Source: Pseudomonas sp. R84 (GTDB lineage: Bacteria; Pseudomonadota; Gammaproteobacteria; Pseudomonadales; Pseudomonadaceae). Taken from it: DNA of 64,000 nucleotides. Positions 34,849 through 44,127 of this stretch are shown here, piece after piece. Where the stretch lies: the NCBI RefSeq assembly GCF_009834515.1, contig NZ_CP019426.1:5649001-5713000 (forward strand), read 5' to 3'. The stretch's first letter is position 1; every line of letters starts with the position of its first letter. The notes under the pieces are model-generated. The model was not told the DNA's origin. It saw only the letters and a program-made list of their open reading frames with translations, and made no database searches. The position numbers and the translations under genes are program-made.

Positions 34849-36588
34849 ATGTCTGCCGAACTCCCTGATATCGACTGCGACGTATTGGTCGTCGGTTCTG
34901 GCGCCGCCGGGTTGTCGGCCGCCGTCACCGCCGCGTGGCATGGCTTGAAAGTCATCGTCGTCGAAAAGGATCCGCTGTTCGGTGGCGCCACGGCCTGGTC
35001 CGGGGGCTGGGCGTGGGTGCCGTGCAATCCGCTGGCCCGTCGGGCCGGCATCGTCGAAGACATCGAACAACCGCGCACCTATTTGCGCCATGAACTGGGC
35101 GAGCACTTTGACCCGGCAATGATCGATGCCTTTCTTGAAGCCGGGCCGTGCATGGTCGCGTTTTTTGAGCAGCACACCGCGTTGCAATTTGCTGATGGCA
35201 ACGCCATTGCCGACATTCATGGCGACACGCCGGGCGCTGGCACTGGCGGTCGCTCGGTCATCGCGGCGCCTTACGACGGACGCAAGGTCGGACGCCTGCT
35301 CAAGCGCCTTCGTACAACGATGCGCGAAACGTCCTTCATGGGCATGCCGATCATGGCCGGGGCGGATCTGTCGGCATTCCTCAATCTGACGCGGTCGCTG
35401 AAAGCGGCATGGCATGTGACCTGGCGCTTTACTCGGCATCTGCTTGATCTCGCCGTGCATGGCCGGGCGATGCAACTGGTCAACGGCGTGGCGCTGGTGG
35501 CAAGGCTGGCGAAGTCCGCCGAAGACCTTGGCGTTCTGCTCTGGGAATCAGCGCCTGTAACGGCATTGCTGCGTGATGGCTCGCGCGTCTCGGGTGCAGT
35601 GATCAACACCCGCAAAGGCCCGGTCCGCATTCATGCCCGCAAAGCCGTGGTGCTCGCCACTGGTGGTTTTGCCAATGACATCGAGCGGCGCAAAGCCCTG
35701 TTTCCGCACACGCCGACCGGTCACGAGCATTGGGCGCTACCACCGCTGGCCGTCAACGGCGATGGTTTGCGCCTGGGCGAAAGCGTCGGTGCACGGGTCA
35801 ATACCGATGTGGCTTCGCCCGTGGCGTGGGCGCCGGTATCGCAAGTGCCACATTCCGACGGCAGCACCGGCCATTTCCCACACATCATCGAGCGCGGCAA
35901 ACCCGGGATCATCGGCGTGCTGTGTAACGGCCAGCGCTTCGTCAACGAAGCCAACGGTTATTACGATTACGTCAGCGCGATGGTCGCCGCCGCGCCGGAA
36001 GGTGAAGAAGTCGCCTCCTGGCTGATCTGCACCCGCGCCTTTCAACGGCGTTATGGACTGGGCATATCGCGGCCATTTCCGCTGCCGGTGTCAGAATTTA
36101 TCCGCAGCGGCTATCTGAAAAGCGGCAACACCATTGAAGAATTGGCCCGCGCCTGCGGCATCGACCCGAGCGGATTGCGCGAGACCGTGGACGACTACAA
36201 CCGCCATGCCCGCCACGGCGAAGACCCTTTGTTCGGACGCGGCACCACACCTTACAACCGCAAACAGGGTGATCCGGCGAACCTTCCCAACCCCTGCGTT
36301 GCCCCAATAGACACCGGTCCGTTCTATGCCGTGAAAGTCCAGCCGGGCTGCTTCGGCACCTTCGCCGGACTCAAGGTCAACGCCCACGCGCAAGTGCTGG
36401 ACGCCCACCAACAGCCCATCGCCGGCCTCTACGCAGCAGGTGGCGACATGGCCAGCATCATGGGCGGCCACTACCCGGCGGGCGGTATCAACCTCGGCCC
36501 GGCGCTGACTTTCGGTTACATCGCCGCCCGGCACATTGCCGGCATGACTGCTTTCGAACAGGAGATCGACCATGCAGCACATCGTTAA
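34849..36588 (+). CDS. FAD-dependent oxidoreductase of the fumarate reductase/KstD type
   Basis: 579 residues. The FAD dinucleotide motif VLVVGSGAAGLSAAV is at about 11-25 with the acidic VVEKDPLFGGATAWSGG after it, and the C-terminal flavin block GGINLGPALTFGYIAARHIAG is near 547-567. The family includes 3-ketosteroid 1-dehydrogenases, flavocytochrome c and urocanate reductase; the GGWAWVPCN stretch resembles KstD-like members. No secretion signal or haem site is visible. GGAG at 34836 decides the ATG. Its end overlaps the aldo-keto reductase gene by 17 bases. The natural substrate is unknown; no steroid genes are near. Confidence 0.83.
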   Translation: MSAELPDIDCDVLVVGSGAAGLSAAVTAAWHGLKVIVVEKDPLFGGATAWSGGWAWVPCNPLARRAGIVEDIEQPRTYLRHELGEHFDPAMIDAFLEAGPCMVAFFEQHTALQFADGNAIADIHGDTPGAGTGGRSVIAAPYDGRKVGRLLKRLRTTMRETSFMGMPIMAGADLSAFLNLTRSLKAAWHVTWRFTRHLLDLAVHGRAMQLVNGVALVARLAKSAEDLGVLLWESAPVTALLRDGSRVSGAVINTRKGPVRIHARKAVVLATGGFANDIERRKALFPHTPTGHEHWALPPLAVNGDGLRLGESVGARVNTDVASPVAWAPVSQVPHSDGSTGHFPHIIERGKPGIIGVLCNGQRFVNEANGYYDYVSAMVAAAPEGEEVASWLICTRAFQRRYGLGISRPFPLPVSEFIRSGYLKSGNTIEELARACGIDPSGLRETVDDYNRHARHGEDPLFGRGTTPYNRKQGDPANLPNPCVAPIDTGPFYAVKVQPGCFGTFAGLKVNAHAQVLDAHQQPIAGLYAAGGDMASIMGGHYPAGGINLGPALTFGYIAARHIAGMTAFEQEIDHAAHR

Positions 36589-37405
36589 CGCCCAAGGTTT
36601 GAACATGCCGAAGCTGGGCCTCGGCACCTGGCCGATGCTCGGTGACGAATGCACCCGCGCCGTGGAGCAAGCGCTGGACCTGGGTTATCGACACATCGAC
36701 ACGGCAGCGGCCTACAACAACGAGGACGCGGTCGGACAAGCACTGGCGAATACCTCGACACCGCGCGAGCAGATTCATGTCACCAGCAAGGTCTGGTGGG
36801 ATCAGCTGCAACCCGACGCGATGCGCCACTCCATGGACCGCAGCCTCACTGCTTTGCGCAGTGACTATGTCGACCTGTTCATGATTCATTGGCCGACCAC
36901 CGACTGGGACCTGCCACGCACCCTCGCCACGTTGGCCTCGTTCAAGGAGCAAGGCCTGGCGCGCAACATCGGCGTGGCGAATTTTCCTCTGCCGTTGCTG
37001 CGCAAAGTCGTCGAGGAATACGGCATCGGTCTGTCAGCGATTCAGGTTGAATACCACGTCCTGCTCGGCCAAAACGCTCTGCTCGACTACGCCCGTCAAC
37101 ACGACATGGCACTGACGGCCTACACGCCACTGGCACGCAACAAGGTCTCGGACATCCCGCAGATTCAACAGATCGCCCAAAAGCACGGCGTGCTGCCGAC
37201 CCAGGTCGCATTGAAATGGTTGCTCGACCAACCCAACGTCGCAGCGATTCCCAAGGCCAGCAGCCGCACCAATCAACTGGCCAACCTCGCCTCGCTGAAA
37301 GTCGAACTCGACGATGAAGACCGCGCATTGATTGCCGCACTGCCGAAAAATCAACGCCAGGTCAGCCCGGATTTCGCACCGCAGTGGGATGCGTTTGATC
37401 GCTGA
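36572..37405 (+). CDS. Aldo-keto reductase (DkgB-like)
   Basis: 277 residues. The catalytic tetrad is visible as D43 or so and Y48 (DTAAAYNNE), K73 (SKVWW) and H106 (MIHWP), and the NADP-binding IPKASSRTNQLANL is near 226-239. It is close to 2,5-diketo-D-gluconate reductase B (267 residues). It should reduce a keto or aldehyde group with NADPH. AGGAG lies within the end of the flavoprotein gene, so translation is coupled. Its pairing with a flavin dehydrogenase suggests successive redox steps on one substrate. Confidence 0.86.
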   Translation: MQHIVNAQGLNMPKLGLGTWPMLGDECTRAVEQALDLGYRHIDTAAAYNNEDAVGQALANTSTPREQIHVTSKVWWDQLQPDAMRHSMDRSLTALRSDYVDLFMIHWPTTDWDLPRTLATLASFKEQGLARNIGVANFPLPLLRKVVEEYGIGLSAIQVEYHVLLGQNALLDYARQHDMALTAYTPLARNKVSDIPQIQQIAQKHGVLPTQVALKWLLDQPNVAAIPKASSRTNQLANLASLKVELDDEDRALIAALPKNQRQVSPDFAPQWDAFDR

Positions 37406-37467
37406 TTGATAATCCAGCGATAGAAATCTTGCGCGGGATTGAATTTGCCTCGCGCCAGACCGTCAAT

Positions 37468-37508
37468 AACAGGCCCGACCTCGTCAACACGAGGCCGGGC
37501 CTGTTTGC
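37468..37508 (+). terminator. Terminator after the aldo-keto reductase gene
   Basis: AACAGGCCCGACCTCG / CGAGGCCGGGCCTGTT, a 16-base stem with one mismatch, followed by a short T run. Confidence 0.82.
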
Positions 37509-37598
37509 GTGTGTGCGAATAGACGGACGACCGGACTGGCGCCACACTCACACAACAGCAACACTCATCACCACCCGATACACACAGAGGATTCCCAC

Positions 37599-38486
37599 AT
37601 GCTATGGAAAAAAGGCCGACGCAGTGACAACGTCGTCGACGCCCGTGGTGATGATGCCGGCGGTGGCGGCGGCATGCGGTTCGGCGGCGGCAAAGGCCTG
37701 AGTCTGGGGGCCATCCTGCTGATCGTCGGTATTGGCTGGATCACCGGGCAGGACCCAATGCAGATCCTCGGTCAGCTCGCCGGGCAATCCACACAGCAAT
37801 CGGCGCCTACCTCGCAAACCCGTCAGGCACCGCCGGCCAACGATGAACAGGCCGAATTCGTCCGCTCGATCCTCGGCGATACCGAAGACACCTGGGGCAC
37901 GATTTTCCAGCAGGCCGGGCGCCAATATAAAGATCCGACCCTGGTGCTGTTCAGCAACCGGGTCAATTCCGCCTGTGGTCTGGCCACCTCGGCAACCGGC
38001 CCGTTCTATTGCCCCGCCGACCAGAAGGTCTATCTGGACATGGCGTTCTTTCAGGAAATGTCGCAACGCTTCAAGGCGGCCGGCGACTTTGCCCAGGCTT
38101 ACGTGATCGCTCACGAAGTCGGACACCACGTGCAGACACTTCTCGGCGTCTCGGCGAAAATTCAGACAGCCCGCCAGCAAGGCCGGCAGATGGAAGGCGA
38201 TGGCGGCTTGCTGGTGCGTCAGGAATTGCAGGCTGACTGCCTCGCGGGTGTCTGGGCCTACAGCGCACAGAAGCGTTTGAACTGGCTGGAACCGGGCGAC
38301 ATCGAAGAGGCCTTGAACGCGGCCAACGCCATCGGTGATGATCGCCTGCAACAACAGGGTCAGGGCCGTGTGGTGCCGGACTCGTTTACTCACGGTACGT
38401 CGGCGCAAAGGGTGCGCTGGTTCAAAACCGGATTCGCGCAGGGCCAGGTCGGCCAGTGCGACACCTTCGCGGCGAAAAACCTGTAA
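37599..38486 (+). CDS. ypfJ: YpfJ-type neutral zinc metallopeptidase
   Basis: 295 residues. One membrane span (about 33-50) follows a Gly-rich cytosolic start, then a soluble domain with the zinc motif HEVGH at 172-176. The downstream metal-ligand Glu probably lies in RQELQADCLAG near residues 207-217. The family is widely conserved but its substrate is not known; the catalytic domain should face the periplasm. ATG 37599 has AGAGGA. The next gene starts directly after its stop codon, so both are cotranscribed. Confidence 0.86.
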   Translation: MLWKKGRRSDNVVDARGDDAGGGGGMRFGGGKGLSLGAILLIVGIGWITGQDPMQILGQLAGQSTQQSAPTSQTRQAPPANDEQAEFVRSILGDTEDTWGTIFQQAGRQYKDPTLVLFSNRVNSACGLATSATGPFYCPADQKVYLDMAFFQEMSQRFKAAGDFAQAYVIAHEVGHHVQTLLGVSAKIQTARQQGRQMEGDGGLLVRQELQADCLAGVWAYSAQKRLNWLEPGDIEEALNAANAIGDDRLQQQGQGRVVPDSFTHGTSAQRVRWFKTGFAQGQVGQCDTFAAKNL

Positions 38487-39437
38487 ATGCATAAATGGCT
38501 TTTGGCGTTACTGATCGTTGGCAGCACCGCGCACGCCGCTGGTGTCGATGCGATCAGCCCCGGTCGTTTGCAACTCAAGGCCGGGGAAATGGCGGTGGGT
38601 ATTGGCCCCGCGCCAGAAAAAATCGAGCGCGTGCTGATCGTCATTCATGGCCGCTTGCGCAACGCGGAAACCTATCGCAAAAGCGCCGAGAGCGCCGCCG
38701 AACTGGCCGGGCAAAGTGCGCACACACTGGTGATCGCGCCGCAGTTTCTCAATGAAAGCGATGTCGCGCTGTACTCGCTCCCCGCCACCTTGCTGCGCTG
38801 GCAAGGCAACGAGTGGATGGGCGGCGGCTTATCCACAGGGCCAAATCCGTTGAGTTCCTATGCGGCGCTCGACGAAATCATCGGACGGATCAGCGATCGC
38901 AAACAATTTCCGGACGTGAAGCAGATCGTAATCTTCGGTCATTCCGGCGGCGGCCAGGTTGTACAGCGCTATGCCCTGCTGGCCAAGGATCAACCGGCGC
39001 TGAAGGCCAACGGCATTGGTTTGCGCTATGTGGTGGCCAATCCGTCTTCTTATGCCTACTTCAATGAACAAAGGCCGGTGGCGTTCGATCACGCCAAGTG
39101 CGCGGGTTTCAATCGCTGGAAGTACGGTCTGTCAGACATGCCTGTGTACGCCGGTGGGCAAACGCCGTTGCAGCTTGAGAGCAGTTACGTCAAACGCGAG
39201 GTGATTTATCTGCTGGGGCAGCAGGATATTGATCCCAAGCATCCGGCGCTGGACAAGCGCTGTGAAGCCGAAGCGCAGGGTGCGTATCGCCTGGAGCGTG
39301 GGAAGTTGTACTTTGGCTATTTGCTGCGCCGCCATCCCGAGGGCGTCAATCAGCGGCTGGTGGAAGTGCCCGGGGTCGGGCATAACGGCGATGGCATGCT
39401 GACCTCGCCGGAGGGGCAGAAGGCGTTGTTTGAATAA
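38487..39437 (+). CDS. Exported alpha/beta-hydrolase-like protein
   Basis: 316 residues with a signal peptide (1-17, cleavage after AHA). VLIVIHGRLRNAETY (about 49-63) resembles the oxyanion-hole strand of the alpha/beta-hydrolase fold, the nucleophile elbow is GHSGGG near 151-156, and a His in PGVGHNGDGM near 297 could complete the triad. It is therefore probably a periplasmic esterase, lipase or peptidase; the substrate is not visible. Its ATG follows the ypfJ TAA with no gap, which suggests a shared cell-envelope role. Confidence 0.75.
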   Translation: MHKWLLALLIVGSTAHAAGVDAISPGRLQLKAGEMAVGIGPAPEKIERVLIVIHGRLRNAETYRKSAESAAELAGQSAHTLVIAPQFLNESDVALYSLPATLLRWQGNEWMGGGLSTGPNPLSSYAALDEIIGRISDRKQFPDVKQIVIFGHSGGGQVVQRYALLAKDQPALKANGIGLRYVVANPSSYAYFNEQRPVAFDHAKCAGFNRWKYGLSDMPVYAGGQTPLQLESSYVKREVIYLLGQQDIDPKHPALDKRCEAEAQGAYRLERGKLYFGYLLRRHPEGVNQRLVEVPGVGHNGDGMLTSPEGQKALFE

Positions 39438-39462
39438 GTTTTGTGCTGATTGATCTGACGCT

Positions 39463-39526
39463 ATCGCGAGCAGGCTCACTCCTACAGGGGAACGCATTCC
39501 AATTGTAGGAGTGAGCCTGCTCGCGA
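39463..39526. repeat. REP pair, family B, inside-out (64 bp)
   Basis: Arms ATCGCGAGCAGGCTCACTCC.. and complement around the 17-base spacer GGGGAACGCATTCCAAT. It lies between convergent genes. Confidence 0.9.
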
Positions 39527-39552
39527 AGAGGTCAGCTCAGGCACCAAAGATT

Positions 39553-40146
39553 TCAGGCCAGAAGCATCCGCCGCAACTCGACACAATCCTTCGCATGCCA
39601 ATCGGCCAACTCGGGCCACGGGTTATCCGGCAGATTCACCAACACCGTGCGCGCCCCCGCCGCTCGTCCGCAATCCAGATCAAAGCGGTAATCACCGACC
39701 ATCACCATCGCGCTGGCCGGCACTTCCCAGGCCTCAGCCAGTTTCAGCAAACCGCCCGGATGCGGCTTCGGCGGCGCTTCGTCGCGGCCCAGCACATCTT
39801 CCACCGCAAAGCAGTCAGCCAATCCAATCGCTTGCAGCGTCACGTGCGCCAGTTCCCGCGCATTGCGGGTCAAGATGCCGAGGCGATAGCCCCGCGCGTG
39901 CAGATCACGCACCAGCTCTACCGCCCCGGTCGCCGGGGTCGAGCCCAGCGCCAGATCGCGTTCGTGCTCGAGCAACCACGCATGCTTGGCCGCCGCCTCA
40001 TCCGCCGGCAACGCGGCGAGATGCGTAAGGATGTCGTCCTGCGGCGGAATCGCCAATGCCACGCGAATCGCCGCAAAGTCATGCACGGCGACGGTCAGCG
40101 TGCCGTCCATGTCGAACACCCAGTGCTTAACCTCTTTCAGGCTCAT
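39553..40146 (-). CDS. HAD-superfamily hydrolase
   Basis: 197 residues. The HAD motif I DMDGTL (about 11-16), motif II LTRNA (near 98-102), the conserved Lys of motif III in PPKPHPGGL and motif IV GDYRFDLDCGR are all present, so it is a complete Mg2+-dependent phosphatase of the phosphoglycolate phosphatase-like subfamily. Substrate unknown. The ATG overlaps the tesB stop as ATGA (40143-40146), so it is translated with tesB. Confidence 0.85.
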   Translation of the reverse strand: MSLKEVKHWVFDMDGTLTVAVHDFAAIRVALAIPPQDDILTHLAALPADEAAAKHAWLLEHERDLALGSTPATGAVELVRDLHARGYRLGILTRNARELAHVTLQAIGLADCFAVEDVLGRDEAPPKPHPGGLLKLAEAWEVPASAMVMVGDYRFDLDCGRAAGARTVLVNLPDNPWPELADWHAKDCVELRRMLLA

Positions 40147-41012
40147 GCCCAATCCTTGCGATGGCGGATCAAACCTTCCTGCGTCACCGAAGCCACCAAT
40201 TGCCCGGCGCGGTTGTACACGCTGCCACGGGAGAACCCACGGGAATTGCCGGCCCACGGACTGTCCATCGCGTAGAGCAACCAGTCATCGGCGCGCAGAT
40301 CATTATGGAACCACAGCGCGTGATCAAGGCTGGCGACCTGCATGTCTTTCTGCCACACCGATTTGCCGTGAGGCAGCATCGAGGTGGTCAGCAGGCCAAA
40401 GTCCGAAGCGTAGGCCAGCAGGTATTTGTGCAGCGCCGGGATGTCGGCCAATGCGCCGTCGGCACGGAACCACACGTACTTCACCGGATCGGCCGGCTGC
40501 GGGTTGTACGGGTCTTTTTCGGTGACCGGGCGTACTTCGATCGGTTTCGGGCACAGCAGTTTTTCGCGCATGTGTTCCGGTATCAGGTGCGCGCGTTGCT
40601 GGGTCAATTCCAGCTCCGACGGCAGGTTCTCCGGACCGACCACTACGGGCATCTGGCTCTGATGCTCGAAGCCTGCTTCGTCATACTGAAACGACGCGCT
40701 GCAGGTGAAGATCGGGTGGCCCTTCTGGATCGCCGTGACCCGACGAGTGCTGAAACTGCCGCCATCGCGCACGCGATCAACCGAGTAAACCACCGGCAAC
40801 TTGGCATCGCCCGGACGCAGGAAATAGCCGTGCATCGAATGCACATGGCGCGCCTCTTCAACCGTCTGACTGGCCGCCGACAGCGACTGGCCGAGCACCT
40901 GACCGCCGAACAACTGGCGGAAACCCAGGTCCTGGCTACGGCCACGGAACAGGTTTTCTTCGATCGGTTCCAGGGTCAGCAAGTCGACCAGATCTTCCAA
41001 CACTTGGCTCAT
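40143..41012 (-). CDS. tesB: Acyl-CoA thioesterase II
   Basis: 289 residues, a double hot-dog fold. The catalytic triad of E. coli TesB (D204, T228, Q278) is found at exactly the same numbers, with Ser in place of Thr at 228: YASDFG, VASLDHALWFH and VTQEG. It hydrolyses medium and long acyl-CoA thioesters in the cytosol. The HAD gene overlaps its stop codon. An ordinary housekeeping gene. Confidence 0.93.
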   Translation of the reverse strand: MSQVLEDLVDLLTLEPIEENLFRGRSQDLGFRQLFGGQVLGQSLSAASQTVEEARHVHSMHGYFLRPGDAKLPVVYSVDRVRDGGSFSTRRVTAIQKGHPIFTCSASFQYDEAGFEHQSQMPVVVGPENLPSELELTQQRAHLIPEHMREKLLCPKPIEVRPVTEKDPYNPQPADPVKYVWFRADGALADIPALHKYLLAYASDFGLLTTSMLPHGKSVWQKDMQVASLDHALWFHNDLRADDWLLYAMDSPWAGNSRGFSRGSVYNRAGQLVASVTQEGLIRHRKDWA

Positions 41013-41123
41013 TCAGACTCTCCTCACACAAAGCACTATGCCGCGCAGTCTTGGCTGCGGCGGCCGATTCAGATTCTGGCGCGGGCCAATGATATGGCGG
41101 CCATTGTAAACGTCCGTGTCGGC

Positions 41124-41693
41124 TTATCCATGCAAGGTTTGCAGCCATTGTTCCCGGGTGATGCGATACAGCACGTGCCTGCGCAAGGAGTGATCGGCGG
41201 CCAGTTTCGGGTGATCGAAATCATCTTCCGGAGCGTGATGCATGCCAATCGCCTGCATGACTTTCTCCGACGGCAGATTGGATTGCGCAGTGAAGGAGAC
41301 GATTTCCTTCAGCGCCAATCGATCAAAGCCGCAACGCAGAGCGGTCCACGCCGCTTCACTGGCATAGCCCAGACCCCAATGTTCCTTGGCCAGGCGCCAA
41401 CCGATTTCCACCGCCGGCGTGAACGGTGCATCGAAACCGACCACACCGAGCCCGGTGAAACCGATGAATTCACCGCTGTCCTTACGCTCCAGCGCCCACA
41501 AGCCGAAACCATGCTCGGCAAAATGCCCACGCACGCGGCCGATCATCGAGGCGCTTTCCAATCGGCTCAACGGCGCCGGAAAATAACGCATGACTTGAGG
41601 ATCGGCGCACATCGCGGCAAATGCCGGCAAATCCTCGTCCTGCCACTGACGCATCAGCAAGCGCGCGCTCTCAAGTTCCAGTATCGGCTCCAT
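41124..41693 (-). CDS. GNAT-family N-acetyltransferase (RimJ/RimL-like)
   Basis: 189 residues of the Acetyltransf_3 type: ETERLLLR-like LESARLLMRQW at the start, ALERKDSGEFIGFTGL in the core and the acetyl-CoA-binding RLAKEHWGLGYASEA (Q/RxxGxG/A) near 110-124. It should acetylate a small molecule or a protein N-terminus. ATG 41693 is preceded by GGAGGGG. It is divergent from the HDAC-like gene. The substrate is unknown. Confidence 0.85.
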   Translation of the reverse strand: MEPILELESARLLMRQWQDEDLPAFAAMCADPQVMRYFPAPLSRLESASMIGRVRGHFAEHGFGLWALERKDSGEFIGFTGLGVVGFDAPFTPAVEIGWRLAKEHWGLGYASEAAWTALRCGFDRLALKEIVSFTAQSNLPSEKVMQAIGMHHAPEDDFDHPKLAADHSLRRHVLYRITREQWLQTLHG

Positions 41694-41775
41694 AGTGCCC
41701 CTCCGTTTCCATGCCGCAAGTCTACATCGCTGGTAGGATCCTTCACTCTTTCCTACGTTCCTACATGAATTCGCC

Positions 41776-42696
41776 ATGCCACTGCCGCTGATCTACCACG
41801 AAGACTACAGCCCCGAGTTTCCGGCGGATCACCGCTTCCCGATGGACAAGTTTCGTTTGCTGCGCGACCACCTGGTGGACAGTGGTCTGACCCGCGATGC
41901 CGACCTGCTGCGCCCGGAGATCTGCCCCAACGACATCCTCGCCCTCGCCCATGACCGTGGGTATATCGAACGCTACATGAGCGGCGAGTTGTCCCGCGAA
42001 GACCAGCGGCGTCTTGGCCTGCCGTGGAACGAAGCCTTGGCGCGACGCACGGTGCGCGCGGTCGGCGGTTCGATTCTGGCCGCGGAGAAAGCCCTGGAGC
42101 ATGGTTTGGCCTGCCATTTGGCCGGCGGCACTCATCATGCGCATTACGACTACCCGGCGGGGTTCTGCATCTTCAATGACCTGGCGATCATCAGCCATTA
42201 CCTGCTGCAAAGCGGTCGGGTCAATCGCGTGCTGATCTTTGATTGCGATGTGCATCAGGGCGACGGCACCGCGCGGATCCTGCATGACACGCCGGAGGCG
42301 ATTACCGTTTCCCTGCACTGCGAGAAGAATTTTCCTGCACGCAAAGCGCAAAGTGACTGGGACATTCCACTGCCCAAAGGCATGGGCGATGCCGACTATT
42401 TGAAAGTGGTCGACGACACACTCAATTACCTGCTGCCGCTGTATCAACCGGACCTGGTGCTGTACGACGCTGGTGTCGATGTACACAAGGACGACGCCCT
42501 CGGTTATCTACAACTGACGGACGCAGGCGTCGCTGCTCGTGATGAAAGCGTGATTCGCCATTGCCTGGGGCGCGATATTCCGGTGATGGGCGTGATCGGC
42601 GGCGGCTACAGCAAGGATCGCCACGCCCTCGCCCGCCGCCATGGCATTCTCCATCACAGCGCACAGCGGGTCTGGCATTCACACGGTTGTCACTGA
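41776..42696 (+). CDS. Histone-deacetylase-superfamily amidohydrolase
   Basis: 306 residues. The HDAC signature residues are present: His pair 120-121 (GGTHHA), the metal site D158 and H160 (DCDVHQGDG), a third metal Asp at 235 (DAGVDVHKDD), and the catalytic Tyr in GGGY near 276. It is closest to class IV-like bacterial members. These enzymes deacetylate acetylpolyamines, acetoin-related compounds or lysine; the substrate is not visible. It is an isolated gene, divergent from the GNAT acetyltransferase, an intriguing opposite activity. Confidence 0.87.
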   Translation: MPLPLIYHEDYSPEFPADHRFPMDKFRLLRDHLVDSGLTRDADLLRPEICPNDILALAHDRGYIERYMSGELSREDQRRLGLPWNEALARRTVRAVGGSILAAEKALEHGLACHLAGGTHHAHYDYPAGFCIFNDLAIISHYLLQSGRVNRVLIFDCDVHQGDGTARILHDTPEAITVSLHCEKNFPARKAQSDWDIPLPKGMGDADYLKVVDDTLNYLLPLYQPDLVLYDAGVDVHKDDALGYLQLTDAGVAARDESVIRHCLGRDIPVMGVIGGGYSKDRHALARRHGILHHSAQRVWHSHGCH

Positions 42697-42890
42697 GTTG
42701 TGCTGCGTTACCCACAATCGCTGTGGAACTGCCTGTGGATAACCTGAGTGAAAGGGACTGCAGGCCATGCTATTCATGGGCTGCAGGGCACTGATCATTT
42801 TTCAACCAAAATTTCAAGCCAACCCCACTCCTACAAAGGATCTCGGCTGTTAGAATGCGCGCCTTATCCCGCCATACCGCAGCGCACTCC

Positions 42891-44126
42891 ATGACCCAGA
42901 CTTCCGCCTCCTCCCCCGCTCACGTCGCCATCATCGGCGGTGGCCCCGCCGGCCTGATGGCCGCTGAAGTGCTGAGCCAGGCCGGAATCCGCGTCGATCT
43001 CTACGATGGCATGCCCTCGGTGGGCCGCAAGTTCCTGCTGGCCGGCGTCGGCGGGATGAACATCACCCACTCCGAAGCCTACCCGGCATTCCTCTCGCGC
43101 TACGCCGAGCGCGCGCCGCAGATTGCCCCGCTGCTGCGCGGTTTCGATGCCGATGCGTTGTGCACGTGGATTCATGATCTGGGCATCGAAACCTTTATCG
43201 GCAGCTCCGGCCGCGTGTTCCCCACCGACATGAAAGCTGCCCCGCTACTGCGCGCCTGGCTCAAACGCCTGCGCGACAGCGGCGTAGTTATCCACACCCG
43301 CCACCGCTGGCTCGGCTGGGATGAACACGGCGCGCTGCGCATCGACAGCCCGGAAGGTGAAATCACCGTCAAACCCGACGCCACCCTGCTCGCCCTCGGC
43401 GGTGGCAGTTGGTCGCGGCTCGGTTCGGACGGCGCTTGGATGCTGCCACTGGAACAACGCGGTGTAGGACTGGCGCCGTTGCAGCCGAGTAATTGCGGCT
43501 TTGAAGTGCAGGCCTGGAGCGAATTGATGGTCAGTAAATTCGCCGGCGCGCCGCTGAAAAATATCGCCATCGGTTTGAACGACGACGTTCCGCGCTTGGG
43601 CGAATGCGTGATCACCGCGACAGGGATTGAAGGCAGTCTGATTTATGCGCTGTCGGCGCCGATTCGTGAGGCGATCAATCAGCATGGCGCGGCGGTTATT
43701 CACATTGATCTGTTGCCCGGCCGGCCTGTGGATAAATTGCAGACGGCGTTGAGCAAGCCACGTGGCTCGCGGTCGATGGCCAAGCATCTGCACAGTCAGG
43801 TCGGGATTGATGGGGTGAAAGCGGCGCTGTTGCGCGAACTGACCGATGCAGCAACTTTCGCCGACCCAGCGCTATTGGCCCGGGCGATCAAGGCACTGCC
43901 GCTGACGTTAGTGAAAACGCGGCCATTGGACGAGGCGATCAGCAGTGCCGGGGGCGTGACGTTCGAGGCGGTGGATGAGCGCTTGATGCTCAAGGCGTTG
44001 CCGGGGGTGTTCTGCGCGGGGGAGATGCTAGATTGGGAAGCGCCAACGGGCGGGTATTTGCTGACCGGGTGTTTTGCCAGCGGGCGGGCGGCGGGATTGG
44101 GTATTGTGCAGTGGCTGAAAAGCTAA
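42891..44126 (+). CDS. BaiN/HI0933-like flavoprotein
   Basis: 411 residues. The N-terminal FAD motif VAIIGGGPAGLMAAEVL is at about 11-27, the family-specific GRKFLLAGVGGMNITHS at about 45-61 and LLALGGGSWSRLGSDG at about 163-178, and the C-terminal EMLDWEAPTGGYLLTGCFASGRAAG near 380-404. HI0933-like proteins (TIGR03862) are soluble FAD enzymes of unknown substrate. ATG 42891 is preferred over one at 42855. A 177-bp repeat element follows directly. Confidence 0.85.
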   Translation: MTQTSASSPAHVAIIGGGPAGLMAAEVLSQAGIRVDLYDGMPSVGRKFLLAGVGGMNITHSEAYPAFLSRYAERAPQIAPLLRGFDADALCTWIHDLGIETFIGSSGRVFPTDMKAAPLLRAWLKRLRDSGVVIHTRHRWLGWDEHGALRIDSPEGEITVKPDATLLALGGGSWSRLGSDGAWMLPLEQRGVGLAPLQPSNCGFEVQAWSELMVSKFAGAPLKNIAIGLNDDVPRLGECVITATGIEGSLIYALSAPIREAINQHGAAVIHIDLLPGRPVDKLQTALSKPRGSRSMAKHLHSQVGIDGVKAALLRELTDAATFADPALLARAIKALPLTLVKTRPLDEAISSAGGVTFEAVDERLMLKALPGVFCAGEMLDWEAPTGGYLLTGCFASGRAAGLGIVQWLKS

Positions 44127-44127
44127 A

